Shown here: one piece after another, positions 8,708 to 18,822 of the stretch | Layout: the number at the start of each line of letters is the position of its first letter | Position numbering within the stretch: position 1 is the stretch's first letter | DNA from: JAFIEN01 sp051859505 | Lineage (GTDB): Bacteria > Pseudomonadota > Alphaproteobacteria > Rhodobacterales > Rhodobacteraceae | Length of the DNA stretch: 64,000 nucleotides | Direction: 5' to 3' | Assembly: GCA_051859505.1 (NCBI GenBank) | Contig: JBHYFN010000016.1 | Span: 13,574 to 77,573, forward strand | Translations under genes and position numbers: made by a program | The notes under the pieces: model-generated | Databases searched by the model: none | Told to the model about the DNA's origin: nothing | Seen by the model: only the letters and a program-made list of their open reading frames with translations

Positions 8708-9462
8708 CACCGCCGCCCCCCGGCCCAGTCCACGATCCCGCCCCAAAGCGGATCATAGCCCGCCCAATCGACAAAGGGCGGCGGCGCCCAATGCGGGCCG
8801 CAGTCGCTGGCGAAGGCCACCGCGCGGCCCTTGCCATGGGTGCCGGCGACGATCAGGGGATCCTCGCCGACCTTTGCCACGACCTCGGCCCCCGGTCTGG
8901 CCGCGATCCGGTTGTAGCCCAGAAGCGCGGGCCATTCGACCGGTAGGCCCGCGACGATCGGGTGGTCGGCCAGCGTGACGCGTGGGGTGATGCCGGCGGG
9001 GTTCTCGGCCCGGTCGTCATGGCGTGACAGGGTGACGGGCAAAGCCTCCTCGACCGGCGATCCGGCATATTGGCCCTTGGCGTCGATCCCTTGGAACGTG
9101 AGGTAGCCGCCCACCATCACAAGGCCCCCGCCGCCCGCCACGTAATCGCGGATCACGGCCAGCCGGTTGGGGAGGGGCGTGGAGCGGAAGAAGGTCTCGG
9201 GGTGCAGAAGCAGCGTGTTCGCCCCGATATCGGACAGGATCACGCAGTCATAGGCCGCAAGCGCCTCGGCCGTCTGGGGAAAGCTGCGGGCGGCGACATG
9301 GGCGGGCTGGTAGTCGATCTCCCACCCGGCTGCGGTCAGCGCGCGCTTCAGATAGTCGCCGCCTTCGGCATATTCGGTCGTGGTGAAGCTGTCGAAGCCC
9401 TTCTGGTGGATCGAATGGATCGTCCAGCTTTCACCGGCGAAGAGGACTTTGGGGGCGGGCAT
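8707..9462 (-). CDS. Glutamine-amidotransferase-like protein (PF07090 type)
   Basis: A 251-residue protein of the class I glutamine amidotransferase-like fold (MPAPKVLFAGESWT start, LSDIGANTLLLHPE, GGGLVMVGGYLTFQG). At the position where GATase-1 enzymes have the nucleophile elbow G-x-C it has GGY, so classical glutaminase activity is unlikely. It lies between the creatininase-family and adenine-deaminase-like genes and overlaps the latter. Function is unknown; PF07090 members often accompany amidohydrolase and nucleobase genes. Confidence 0.72.
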   Translation of the reverse strand: MPAPKVLFAGESWTIHSIHQKGFDSFTTTEYAEGGDYLKRALTAAGWEIDYQPAHVAARSFPQTAEALAAYDCVILSDIGANTLLLHPETFFRSTPLPNRLAVIRDYVAGGGGLVMVGGYLTFQGIDAKGQYAGSPVEEALPVTLSRHDDRAENPAGITPRVTLADHPIVAGLPVEWPALLGYNRIAARPGAEVVAKVGEDPLIVAGTHGKGRAVAFASDCGPHWAPPPFVDWAGYDPLWGGIVDWAGGRR

Positions 9463-9483
9463 GGGGCTCTCCTTGGCAGGGTC

Positions 9484-10215
9484 TCAGAAATCGTGCCGCG
9501 CGCGGAAGGCGGCGACAAGGGGCAGGCAATTGGCGACGATGCCGGCGATGAGTTTCCGGCCCGTGTCAGCCGTCGCCGGACGGGGATCGCCGAAGACGCC
9601 GGAGGCGGAGATTTCGCGCAGCTGCATCGGCTGTGTTCCGAAATCGGGCGGGAAGGTCGGGTAGTCGGGGCGGGCCTGATCCATCCGCACGGCATCTGGG
9701 CGCAGCGCCAGCATCATCGCCGTTTCCACCTCGTCGGCATGGTAGAAGCCCGGAGCGGCGGGGGTGCTGGTGCAATGGCGGGCGGCCAGCGACTCGAGCC
9801 CCGGATAGTCCAGATGCAGAACCGGCAGCCCCTCGGACGACAGCGTCCGGGCGGCCAGCGCGATGGGCTCTCGGTTGCCGAAATGGCCGTTGAGCGTGAT
9901 GAGGGCGGGCAGGCCCATCCGGTACACACCGCGGCCGATATCGGTCACGAGGGCGCGCAAGGTCTCGGGGCTGGCGGAGAGCGTGCCGGGAAAGCTCTCG
10001 CAACTCCAGGCATCGCCATAGGGGATCGCGGGCAGCAGGAAAGCGTCCAGCGCCTCGGCCAAAGCGCGGGCGACGCCGGTGGCAAGGTCGGTGTCGGTGG
10101 TGAGCGGGAGGTGCGCGCCGTGCTGCTCGGTGGCGCCAATGGGCAGGATGGCGAGCGCGCCGCGCGTCACGGCGGCCTCGGCCTCGGGCCAGGTGGCGCG
10201 GGCGGCCTCGATCAC
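9484..10215 (-). CDS. Creatininase-family amidohydrolase
   Basis: A 243-residue protein with all the creatininase-family metal motifs: PIGATEQHGAHLPLTTD (Glu, His and Asp ligands, residues about 25-41), NGHFGN and HADEVETA. The family hydrolyses cyclic or formamide C-N bonds (creatinine, formamidopyrimidines such as ArfB/MftE relatives). Its ATG overlaps the stop of the upstream cytidine deaminase (ATGA). In a nucleobase context a ring-opening step on a pyrimidine or purine product is plausible but not proven. Confidence 0.83.
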   Translation of the reverse strand: MIEAARATWPEAEAAVTRGALAILPIGATEQHGAHLPLTTDTDLATGVARALAEALDAFLLPAIPYGDAWSCESFPGTLSASPETLRALVTDIGRGVYRMGLPALITLNGHFGNREPIALAARTLSSEGLPVLHLDYPGLESLAARHCTSTPAAPGFYHADEVETAMMLALRPDAVRMDQARPDYPTFPPDFGTQPMQLREISASGVFGDPRPATADTGRKLIAGIVANCLPLVAAFRARHDF

Positions 10216-11114
10216 GGGGTCCAGCCGTGGATGGTGAGGGGCGCGCCGGGCGCGAGGGTGGAGAGCGTCGCGCGGGTCGTGGCGGAATAGTCCACCGCGC
10301 CGCCGATGACGGTGCCCAGATGGGCATGGGCGATGTCGGCGTAGCCGCCCCCGCCCGCCAGAAGCGCGATCAGGGCGGCTTGCAGCGGCGGCAGGGTGGG
10401 GTTGAAGGCGACGCTTTCGAAGCTTGCCCCGGCGACGGCCTCGCCGCCCCGAAGTTCAAGCACCACGGCCCCGGGGCAGCGCGAATAAGGCGCCCAGGCC
10501 CGGCGGCCGGTCCGGGTCAGGAGCGGGGGGCCGTCGGAGGTGAGGGTTGGGAAGGTCTCGGCCCCCGGCACCGCGCCTTCCTGCCCCAGATAGGCGGGGT
10601 CGAAGGGCCAGGGATACAGGTCGGACAGGCGCAGGCGGTGGCCCAGCGGGTCGATCAGCCACAGCTCCGGCCCGCCCGAGAATTCCGACAGGAACTGGCG
10701 GCAATGGGCGCAAGGGTGTGCTTCGTCCAGCGCGATGGCACTCAGGCGCTGACCAAGCTGCATTGCGCGGGTCGCGACGAAGCCTTCGCCGTGGACGGTC
10801 ATGCCCAGATGCGTGCCGGGAAACTCGAGGTTGCCACCAAGGATCACATCGCCCGAGGCCAGCAGCCCCACCGCGCCCACGAAGAAGCCCGAAACGGGCG
10901 GGCGGGCATGGGCGCGCGCGGCGGCGACCAGATGCAGCATCAGGTCTTCGGGTCCGGCAAGCCCCTCCTCGGCCACGATCCGCGCGACCTCGGCCGCCGG
11001 CAGGACAAGGCCCGGGGCAAGCGCGGCCAGCGCCTGGTCGCGGAGCCGCTCGGCATCCTGTCCGGCCAGCCGCAAGGGCACGGCGGGATCGGCCCGAAAC
11101 GGGTTCACCGACAT
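10212..11114 (-). CDS. cdd: Cytidine deaminase, two-domain (E. coli Cdd type)
   Basis: A 300-residue protein if started at the ATG at 11114; a GTG at 11144 is an alternative. It aligns over its length with the two-domain E. coli Cdd. The catalytic domain has V-H-G-E-G-F (zinc His and proton-shuttle Glu, with Gly where Ala is usual) and PCAHCRQFLSEF (two zinc cysteines), and the degenerate second domain keeps AFNPTLPPLQ. It deaminates cytidine/deoxycytidine to uridine forms. It is first in the minus-strand operon with the creatininase-family, amidotransferase-like and adenine-deaminase-like genes. Confidence 0.9.
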   Translation of the reverse strand: MSVNPFRADPAVPLRLAGQDAERLRDQALAALAPGLVLPAAEVARIVAEEGLAGPEDLMLHLVAAARAHARPPVSGFFVGAVGLLASGDVILGGNLEFPGTHLGMTVHGEGFVATRAMQLGQRLSAIALDEAHPCAHCRQFLSEFSGGPELWLIDPLGHRLRLSDLYPWPFDPAYLGQEGAVPGAETFPTLTSDGPPLLTRTGRRAWAPYSRCPGAVVLELRGGEAVAGASFESVAFNPTLPPLQAALIALLAGGGGYADIAHAHLGTVIGGAVDYSATTRATLSTLAPGAPLTIHGWTP

Positions 11115-11215
11115 GGGCCACACAACCCTGCGCTGCGCGTGCACAAGGGGTTTGCCGGAAAACCGGGCAATCGCCTCCTGCAGGGCGGAATCGGCTGTCC
11201 GGGCGGGCTTTGCAT

Positions 11216-11246
11216 TTGACAGACCTGTGAGATTTCGGATTAGCCT
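11216..11246 (+). promoter_or_regulatory. Putative promoter of the nucleoside operon
   Basis: TTGACA (11216-11221), a 19-base spacer and TAGCCT (11241-11246) lie about 35 bases before the amidohydrolase start. The same -35 and -10 hexamers occur in the promoter predicted at 559-588. The spacing is slightly long, so confidence is modest. Confidence 0.4.
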
Positions 11247-11280
11247 GTCGGAATAGACCGAATTCCCCTGCGCGGGTCAA

Positions 11281-12624
11281 ATGGCATCTTTCCTTCTGCT
11301 CAACCCGACCATCCTGACCGTCGATGACCGGGACCGGACCTTCGCGCAGGGCTGGATCGCCTTGGCCGAGGGCCGTATCGCGGGCCTTGGCCCGATGGAC
11401 ACCGCCCCCGATCCGGCGGGCTTTGACGAGGTGCTGGACCTTGCGGGCCACCTTGTCATGCCGGGCCTTGTGAACGCCCATACCCATAGCGCGATGATCC
11501 TGTTCCGGGGCCGGTCCGAGGGCCACAGCCTGCTGACGATGGAGGGCTGGTACAACACGATCCGCGAACCGGAACTTTCGCTTCTGCCCTCCGACATCGG
11601 ACCCGCCGTCGCGCTCTCTTGCGCCGAGATGGCGCTGTCGGGCACCACCACCTTCAGCGACCAGTATTTCTTTGCCGAGGAAATCGCCGAGGCCGCCGGA
11701 GCCTCGGGCCTGCGGGCGGTGATCGCCTATGGCATCGTGCAACTGGGTGACGAGGCGCGGGGGGAGGAGGAGCTTGGCAATGCCGTGGCCTTCGTCGAAG
11801 GGCAGCGCCGTGCCGGGGGGCGGGTGGTGCCGTGGTTCGGGCCGCATGCGCCTTACGTGGACAATGACGAGGCGCTTCTGCGGGCCGAGGTTGCGGCGGC
11901 GGTGCGGCTGGGATGCGGGATGCATCTGCACATGGCGGCGGGGCCCGAGGACAACGAAGAGACGCTTGCCCGCTACGGCCTGACCGCCACGCAGGCGCTG
12001 GCCCGCGACGGGTTCTTCGCGGGCCGCGTGCTGGCGGCGCATTGCCTTGACCTGTCGCCCGAGGATATCGCCACCTTCGCCGCCCACCCTTCCGCCAGCG
12101 TCGCCCATTGCGCCAGCGCCGGGCTGCGCTCGGGCCGCGAGGGCATCTGCCCGGTGGTGGAGTTGCGCGCGGCGGGGGTGACGGTCGCGCTTGGCACCGA
12201 CAATGTGGCCGCGAACAACAGCTACGACATGGTTTCGGAAATGCGGATGGCCGGTCTGGTCGCCAGCCACCGCGAGGGGCGGGCGCAGCCGCTGTCCTCA
12301 CGCGATCTGGTGCGGATGGCGACGATCGAGGGCGCCCGCGCGCTGGGGCTGGAGCACGAGACGGGATCGCTCGAACCCGGGAAGGCCGCGGATGTGATCG
12401 CCTTCGACATGACCGGGCCGGGCTGGAGCGAGACGCCCGATGTGGCGACCACGCTGGTCTATTCCGGCTCGGGCCGCGACCTGCGGCATTCCTGGGTCGC
12501 GGGCGAGCGGATCGTGGCGGACGGGCGGTTGACGCGGGCCGATCTGGGGGCCATCAAGCGCGACTATTCCGCGACCTATGCCGATTTCTGGGCGCGGGTC
12601 GCCAAGGCAAGAAAGGTGGCCTGA
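11281..12624 (+). CDS. Amidohydrolase-family deaminase (MtaD/SsnA/TrzN group)
   Basis: A 447-residue cytosolic metal-dependent hydrolase. It shows the subtype III amidohydrolase pattern: VNAHTHSAMILFRG (metal His pair), HLHMAAG, AAHCLDLS and GTDNVAANN (catalytic Asp). This group includes methylthioadenosine/S-adenosylhomocysteine deaminase, guanine and 8-oxoguanine deaminase and triazine hydrolases. As the first gene before a nucleoside hydrolase and a BMP importer, it most likely deaminates a purine nucleoside or base. Confidence 0.85.
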   Translation: MASFLLLNPTILTVDDRDRTFAQGWIALAEGRIAGLGPMDTAPDPAGFDEVLDLAGHLVMPGLVNAHTHSAMILFRGRSEGHSLLTMEGWYNTIREPELSLLPSDIGPAVALSCAEMALSGTTTFSDQYFFAEEIAEAAGASGLRAVIAYGIVQLGDEARGEEELGNAVAFVEGQRRAGGRVVPWFGPHAPYVDNDEALLRAEVAAAVRLGCGMHLHMAAGPEDNEETLARYGLTATQALARDGFFAGRVLAAHCLDLSPEDIATFAAHPSASVAHCASAGLRSGREGICPVVELRAAGVTVALGTDNVAANNSYDMVSEMRMAGLVASHREGRAQPLSSRDLVRMATIEGARALGLEHETGSLEPGKAADVIAFDMTGPGWSETPDVATTLVYSGSGRDLRHSWVAGERIVADGRLTRADLGAIKRDYSATYADFWARVAKARKVA

Positions 12625-13578
12625 ATGGCGCGCAACCCCCTGATTCTGGATACCGACGGCGGCGTGGACGATGCGCAGGCGCTGACCCTGCTGGTCGCGC
12701 ATGGCGTGGTGCCGATGGCCGTCACCACCGTTTTCGGCAATGTCAGCCTCGAGGCCGCGACGCGCAACATGCTGTCCACGCTGGCCGTTCTGGGCGCGGA
12801 TGTGCCCGTCCACATGGGCTGTGACCGGCCGCTGGTGCAGCCGATCATCGACGCGAAAGAGATCCACGGCGAGGACGGCCTTGGCAACGCGCCCCGCCCC
12901 GACAAGCAGGCCGAGGTCGCGGGCCGCGATGCCGTGACCTTCCTGCGCGAGACGTTCCACGATGCCGCGCAGGCGGGCGGCAAGGTGGATATCCTGATGA
13001 TCGGGCCGCTGACCAATCTGGCGGTCGCGCTGCGGCTGGATCCCGACATCATCGCAGGCATCGGCACGCTGACGATCATGGGCGCCACGGTCTATGGCCG
13101 CGGCAACACCACGCCTGCGGCCGAGTTCAACATCTATGCCGACCCGGAGGCCGCCAGCATCGTCTTTGGCGCCGATATCGACACGGTGGTCGTGCCGTGG
13201 GAACCCTGCATGACCCATTCGATCCCCGGGCCGCGCGTGGATGCGCTCTTTGCCGAGGTGCCGCCTGGCATGCCCAAGGCATTCGCCCAGGCGCTGGCCC
13301 GCCACGCCCGGCAGGTGATCGAGGGCTATGGCGGCGGCGATACGCTGCATTTCGTCGATCCCTTCGCCGCCGCCGTGGCGGTGGACCCGACCATCGTCAC
13401 GAAATCCACCCGCGCCTCGGTCGATGTGGCGCTGGCACCCGGCATCACGCGGGGGATGACGGTGGTCGATCCCTCGGGCCGGTTGGGCACCTCGATGGTG
13501 ACGCTGGTCGAAGAGGCGCCGCTGGACACACTGATCGAGATGTATCGCCACTCGATCCACTACAGACCCGAACCATAA
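12625..13578 (+). CDS. Inosine-uridine-type nucleoside hydrolase
   Basis: A 317-residue nucleoside hydrolase that cleaves the N-glycosidic bond of ribonucleosides to base plus ribose. The calcium-binding N-terminal motif is DTDGGVDDA (canonical DTDPGxDDA, with Pro replaced by Gly). The family segments IGPLTNLAVALRLDP and AEFNIYADPEAA follow, and the late catalytic region is DTLHFVDPFAAAVAVDP. The start codon abuts the previous stop, so the two proteins are co-translated. Confidence 0.9.
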   Translation: MARNPLILDTDGGVDDAQALTLLVAHGVVPMAVTTVFGNVSLEAATRNMLSTLAVLGADVPVHMGCDRPLVQPIIDAKEIHGEDGLGNAPRPDKQAEVAGRDAVTFLRETFHDAAQAGGKVDILMIGPLTNLAVALRLDPDIIAGIGTLTIMGATVYGRGNTTPAAEFNIYADPEAASIVFGADIDTVVVPWEPCMTHSIPGPRVDALFAEVPPGMPKAFAQALARHARQVIEGYGGGDTLHFVDPFAAAVAVDPTIVTKSTRASVDVALAPGITRGMTVVDPSGRLGTSMVTLVEEAPLDTLIEMYRHSIHYRPEP

Positions 13579-13605
13579 CCAGAAACCCCGACAGGAGAGA
13601 CTGCC

Positions 13606-14637
<1,032 letters not shown>

Positions 14638-14649
14638 TCCATGGAAACC

Positions 14650-14679
14650 GGCCCCGCCCGGATTTCGGGCGGGGCCTTT
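14650..14679 (+). terminator. Perfect hairpin between BMP gene and ATPase gene
   Basis: An 11-base perfect stem GGCCCCGCCCG (14650-14660) pairs with 14666-14676, with a 5-base loop, followed by TTT. It sits between the binding-protein stop and the ATPase start at 14685, so full termination would silence the transporter; partial read-through or 3'-end protection is more likely. Confidence 0.7.
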
Positions 14680-14684
14680 CCGGC

Positions 14685-16238
14685 ATGCAGGCCCTGACCC
14701 CCCTCATCGAGGCGCGCGGCATCCGCAAGGTCTATCCCGGCGGGACCGTGGCCAATGAAGACGTCTCGCTCACGGTGATGCCGGGCGAGGTTCATGCCGT
14801 CGTGGGCGAAAACGGGGCGGGCAAGTCGACGCTCATGAAGATCCTGTTCGGGATGGAGCAGCCCACCGCCGGAAGCCTGAAGCTGAACGGACAGACGGTC
14901 GAGTTTCCCAACCCCCGCGCCGCCATCGACGCAGGCGTGGGCATGGTGTTCCAGCATTTCTCGCTGGTGCCGACCTTCTCGGTTTACGAAAACGTGGTTC
15001 TGGGGTCCGAGCCGCGCGCCGGCATCCGCTTCGACCGCGCCCGCGCCATTGCCGAGGTGCAGCGCCTCTCCGAGACCTTCCGCCTCCGCGTCGATCCGCT
15101 GCCGCCGGTCGAAGAGGTCTCGGTCGGCCAGCAGCAGCGGGTCGAGATTCTCAAGGCGCTTTATCGTGACGCGAAGCTGCTGATCCTTGACGAACCCACC
15201 GCCGTCCTTGCGCCGCAAGAGGTGGAGGAGCTGTTCACCGCCGTCCGCTCGCTTGTCGCGCAGGGGCGGACGGTGATCTTCATCGCCCACAAGCTGCCCG
15301 AGGTGCTGGAAATCTCCGACCGCATCACCGTCATGCGCGGCGGGCGCACGGTGGGCGAGGTGATGAAGCGCGACGTGACCGAGCAGAGCCTTGCCAACAT
15401 GATGGTGGGCCGCGAGGTGGCGTTGCGGGTGGATCGGTCCCAGACCTCGGGCGAGGTGCGCTGCAAGGTCGATGCGCTGCGGCTGGTGGGCGAGAATGGC
15501 GTGACGCTGGCCGAAGACCTGTCGCTGAGCGTGCATGGCGGCGAGATTCTGGGCCTCGTGGGCGTCGAGGGGAACGGGCAGGCGGAACTCCTCGAGGCCA
15601 TCGCGGGCCTGCGCCCGGTGGCGGGTGGCACGATCACCGTCGAGGGGCAGGAAATCGACGCACTTTCCGTGCTGGACCGGCGCGGGCTGGGCCTTGCCTC
15701 GATCCCCGAGGACCGGATCGCCGAGGGGCTGGCGGCGGGCGCTACCGTGGCGGAAAACCTTGTCGCCACACGGCTGACCGATCCCCGCTTCGTGCGGCGG
15801 GGTGTGCTGGACCTCAAGGCCATCTCGGGCTTTGCGAAGGGCCTGATCGACCGCTTCTCGATCCGTGTGGGCGGGCCGGATTTCGCCGTGGGCACGCTGT
15901 CGGGCGGGAACATGCAAAAGGTCGTCGTGGCGCGCGAACTGGCCGAACAGCCGGGCGTCCTGCTGGTCAACCAGCCCACGCGCGGCGTCGATCTGGGGGC
16001 CACGCAGTTCATCTGGAAGTCGATCACCGATGCGCGCGATGCAGGTGCCGCCGTGCTTCTGTCCTCGGCCGATCTGTCCGAGCTGCTGGCCCTGTCTGAC
16101 CGGCTGGTCGTCTTCTACCGCGGCCGGATCGTCGCGGCCTTCCACAATTCCGAGGACCTGACGCCCGAGACGCTTGGCCGCTTCATGCTCGGCCTCGAGA
16201 CGCAGGACGACCAGACGATGCGAAAGGCGCTCCGATGA
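14685..16238 (+). CDS. Nucleoside ABC transporter ATPase, tandem domains (YufO/NupO-like)
   Basis: The ATG at 14685 gives 517 residues and avoids running the gene through the upstream hairpin; an upstream ATG at 14634 would overlap the BMP gene. The first domain has Walker A GENGAGKST, the variant signature VSVGQQQR and Walker B LLILDEPT. The second has a degenerate Walker A (GVEGNGQ), LSGGNMQK and NQPTRGVD. This asymmetry is normal for the family. Its stop overlaps the next gene (ATGA). Confidence 0.92.
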   Translation: MQALTPLIEARGIRKVYPGGTVANEDVSLTVMPGEVHAVVGENGAGKSTLMKILFGMEQPTAGSLKLNGQTVEFPNPRAAIDAGVGMVFQHFSLVPTFSVYENVVLGSEPRAGIRFDRARAIAEVQRLSETFRLRVDPLPPVEEVSVGQQQRVEILKALYRDAKLLILDEPTAVLAPQEVEELFTAVRSLVAQGRTVIFIAHKLPEVLEISDRITVMRGGRTVGEVMKRDVTEQSLANMMVGREVALRVDRSQTSGEVRCKVDALRLVGENGVTLAEDLSLSVHGGEILGLVGVEGNGQAELLEAIAGLRPVAGGTITVEGQEIDALSVLDRRGLGLASIPEDRIAEGLAAGATVAENLVATRLTDPRFVRRGVLDLKAISGFAKGLIDRFSIRVGGPDFAVGTLSGGNMQKVVVARELAEQPGVLLVNQPTRGVDLGATQFIWKSITDARDAGAAVLLSSADLSELLALSDRLVVFYRGRIVAAFHNSEDLTPETLGRFMLGLETQDDQTMRKALR

Positions 16239-17308
16239 CCGCATCCCCGGCGAAGATGGAGATCTTCCTGAAAGAGGCCGGCCGCGCGGTGGGCGCGGTG
16301 CTGGTGGCGCTCGGGGTGGCCTATCTGATCGTGCTGGGCACGTCCGAGGATCCGGGCAAGGCCTTCCGCACGCTTCTGACAGCGCCCATGTCCTCAAGCC
16401 GGACGCGGGGGCTCTGGATCGACGATGTGGCCAAGCTGACGCTGACGGGGCTGGCCTTCAGCCTTGTGTTCCAGGCGCGGCAATTCGCGCTGGGGGTGCA
16501 GGGGCAGGTCTATGTCGGCGGGCTATGCGCGGCGCTGGTGGCGCTGTCGCCCTTGGGCATCACGATCTGGGCGATCCCGCTGGGCATGCTGGTCGCCATG
16601 GCGGCGGGCGCGGTCTATGGTTTCATCCCCGGCTATGCCAAGGCGCGCTTCGGCGCCTCCGAGATCGTGTCCTCGCTCATGCTGAATTATATCGCGATCC
16701 GGCTGGTGAATTACGTGATCCGCGCGCATCTTGCGCCACCCGGATCGGGCCAACTGAACTCGCCCCCCTTCCCGCCCGAATCCGTCTTGCCCGCCATCGT
16801 GCCCGGCACGCGGTTCGATCTGGGCATCGTGATCGCGCTGGTGGCAACGGGGGTGGTTTGGTTCCTGCTGTATCGCACCGCCTGGGGGCTGAAGCTGCGG
16901 CTGGTCGGGCATAATGCCGAATTTGCCGAGTATGCGGGTATCCGGGCGAATTTCGTCATGGTCTCGGCCATGACGGTGGCGGGCGCGATCGGCGGGCTTC
17001 TGGGGGCGGTCTATGTGCAGGGGCGCGCCTTCGGGCGGATCGCCATCGACTTTGACGGCAACCTTGCCTTCGAGGGCATCCTCATCGCCATCGTCGCCCG
17101 CTCGCGGCCCCTGGCGGTGCCCTTCGTGGCGCTGGCCTATGGATACCTGCGGCAGGGCGCGCAGCTTATGGGGATCCGCACCGATGTGCCGGTCGAGATG
17201 ATCGCCGTGGTCCAGGCGCTGGTGATCCTGCTCGTGGCCTCGCAGTTCACGGTGCCGGGGCGGCGCTGGTTCAACCGGCTGATGGGCCGGAAGGAGGCGG
17301 CGGCATGA
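16235..17308 (+). CDS. Nucleoside ABC transporter permease 1 (YufP/NupP-like)
   Basis: A 357-residue BPD_transp_2 permease with an N-terminal cytoplasmic stretch and about 8-10 membrane segments. The family pattern GLAFSLVFQARQFALGVQGQ and the FGASEIVSSLMLNYIA loop are characteristic of BMP-associated nucleoside permeases. It overlaps the ATPase stop and the next permease start by 4 bases each. Confidence 0.9.
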   Translation: MTASPAKMEIFLKEAGRAVGAVLVALGVAYLIVLGTSEDPGKAFRTLLTAPMSSSRTRGLWIDDVAKLTLTGLAFSLVFQARQFALGVQGQVYVGGLCAALVALSPLGITIWAIPLGMLVAMAAGAVYGFIPGYAKARFGASEIVSSLMLNYIAIRLVNYVIRAHLAPPGSGQLNSPPFPPESVLPAIVPGTRFDLGIVIALVATGVVWFLLYRTAWGLKLRLVGHNAEFAEYAGIRANFVMVSAMTVAGAIGGLLGAVYVQGRAFGRIAIDFDGNLAFEGILIAIVARSRPLAVPFVALAYGYLRQGAQLMGIRTDVPVEMIAVVQALVILLVASQFTVPGRRWFNRLMGRKEAAA

Positions 17309-18255
17309 TGGACCTGATCGTCACCGTCTTTTCGGCCAGCTTCTTCGTCGCCGTGATCCGGGCCACGACGCCCCTGCTGTTCGCCACGCTGGGCGGGCTG
17401 ATCTCGGACCTGGGCGGGGCGCTGAACGTGGCGCTGGAGGGGATGATGCTGATCGCGGCGCTGACGGCGGTGCTCGTGTCGGTGCATTTCCCCTGGTATG
17501 TCGCGGTGCTGGCGGGGATCGGGTCGGGGGCGCTTCTTGGCGCGATGATGGGGTTCTTCCATCTGAAGCTTAAGGCCGATGTGATCCTTGTGGGCTTTGC
17601 GGTGAACATTCTGGCGGCGGGTGGCACGGTCTTCGTGCTGTCACTGGCCACCGGGGGCGACAAGGGCACGTCGATCAACCTGCCGTCAAAGGCCGTGCCC
17701 ACGGTCAACCTGCCCTTCCTCGAGGCGATCCCCGGCATCGGGCCCACGCTTCACGCGCTGTTCTCGGGCCATTCGATCCTGACCTGGCTCGCCTTCCTGT
17801 CGGTCTTCGGGGTCTGGTATTTCCTTTACCGCACGCCCTGGGGCCTGTGGCTGCGGGGGGTGGGCGAATATGCCCCCGCGCCCGAGGCGGCGGGGGTGCC
17901 GGTCAACAAGGTGCGGCTCTGGTCGCTGATCGCCTCGGGCGCTTTCGCAGGCATCGGCGGGGCGCAGCTGGCGATGTTCAACTACATCGGCTTCACCCGC
18001 GACATGACGGCGGGCCGTGGCTTCATCGCGCTGGGGGCGGTGCTGCTGGGCGCGCGCCATCCGGTGGGGGCGATGCTGGCCGCGCTCCTGTTCGGCGTGT
18101 TCGAGGCGCTGTCGATCGTGATGCCGGGCCTGTTCGACTGGATCCCGGGCGAGATGATCAATGTGATCCCCTTCGTCGTGACGATCCTGGCGCTGATCCT
18201 GTTTTCCTACCGCGCGCAAAAGGCGCGCGCAGCGCGGATCCCCAAGCGCGGCTAG
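17305..18255 (+). CDS. Nucleoside ABC transporter permease 2 (YufQ/NupQ-like)
   Basis: A 316-residue BPD_transp_2 permease, the usual heterodimer partner of the preceding gene. It shows ATTPLLFATLGGLISDLGG at the N-terminus and ALNVALEGMMLIAAL, typical of this permease class. It ends the six-gene nucleoside operon; no strong intrinsic terminator is visible in the 97 bases before the convergent small gene. Confidence 0.9.
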   Translation: MMDLIVTVFSASFFVAVIRATTPLLFATLGGLISDLGGALNVALEGMMLIAALTAVLVSVHFPWYVAVLAGIGSGALLGAMMGFFHLKLKADVILVGFAVNILAAGGTVFVLSLATGGDKGTSINLPSKAVPTVNLPFLEAIPGIGPTLHALFSGHSILTWLAFLSVFGVWYFLYRTPWGLWLRGVGEYAPAPEAAGVPVNKVRLWSLIASGAFAGIGGAQLAMFNYIGFTRDMTAGRGFIALGAVLLGARHPVGAMLAALLFGVFEALSIVMPGLFDWIPGEMINVIPFVVTILALILFSYRAQKARAARIPKRG

Positions 18256-18351
18256 GTCTGGCCCGAAACCTCGGGACTCCTCGGGCCGACTCTGCCCGGA
18301 CGCTTCGGGGCCTGCGGCAAGCCGGCTTCGGATCCGCCCCCGGATTTCGCC

Positions 18352-18564
18352 CTACTTGCGGTCCTCGGCCAGCGTATGGGCAACCAGCGCATTGGCGTGG
18401 CCGTGGCCCATGCCGTGGGTCTCCTTCAGCCAGGCAACCAGCTCCATATGACGCTTGTCGCCTTGTGCGCGGATGATCTCCTGCCATTCGGCGATGGGGC
18501 GGCCATAGCTGCGTTCGATCGAGGGGAAGTAGGAGGCGGGGCCTTTTACGGGAGTGTCGGTCAT
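18352..18564 (-). CDS. DUF4287 small protein
   Basis: A 70-residue protein with the DUF4287 pattern: YFPSIERSYGRPIAEW near the N-terminus, then LVAWLKETHGMGHGHANALV. It is preceded by an AAGGA ribosome-binding site. Function is unknown for the family. It stands alone between the nucleoside operon and the DeoR regulator of the BMC locus, with no sign of co-transcription with either. Confidence 0.83.
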   Translation of the reverse strand: MTDTPVKGPASYFPSIERSYGRPIAEWQEIIRAQGDKRHMELVAWLKETHGMGHGHANALVAHTLAEDRK

Positions 18565-18724
18565 GATCTGTCCTTTCGGCTGTCAGATTGCGGGGTCGGC
18601 GCCAAAGCCGCAAGGGCGGCAAGGCCCTGACGCAGCGTTTCGGGCAGGCCCTGCGGCAGGGTGCCATGACCGCGACCCGCGCGTCGATCCGTCGAAGAAG
18701 CCCGGTCATTCGCCGGGCGCCATG

Positions 18725-18751
18725 TGATCCGGGTGATCCGGGTGATCCGGG
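18725..18751. repeat. Three tandem copies of a 9-bp unit
   Basis: TGATCCGGG occurs three times head-to-tail in the 258-base gap between the DUF4287 start and the DeoR regulator stop. No gene covers it. It may be simple slippage or a small binding array. Confidence 0.6.
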
Positions 18752-18822
18752 GCCATTTCGAGCCGGTTGTCGAAATCGGCGCCCAGACCCCAGCGCGGCC
18801 CCTTGCCTGCCCCCCTGCCCTC

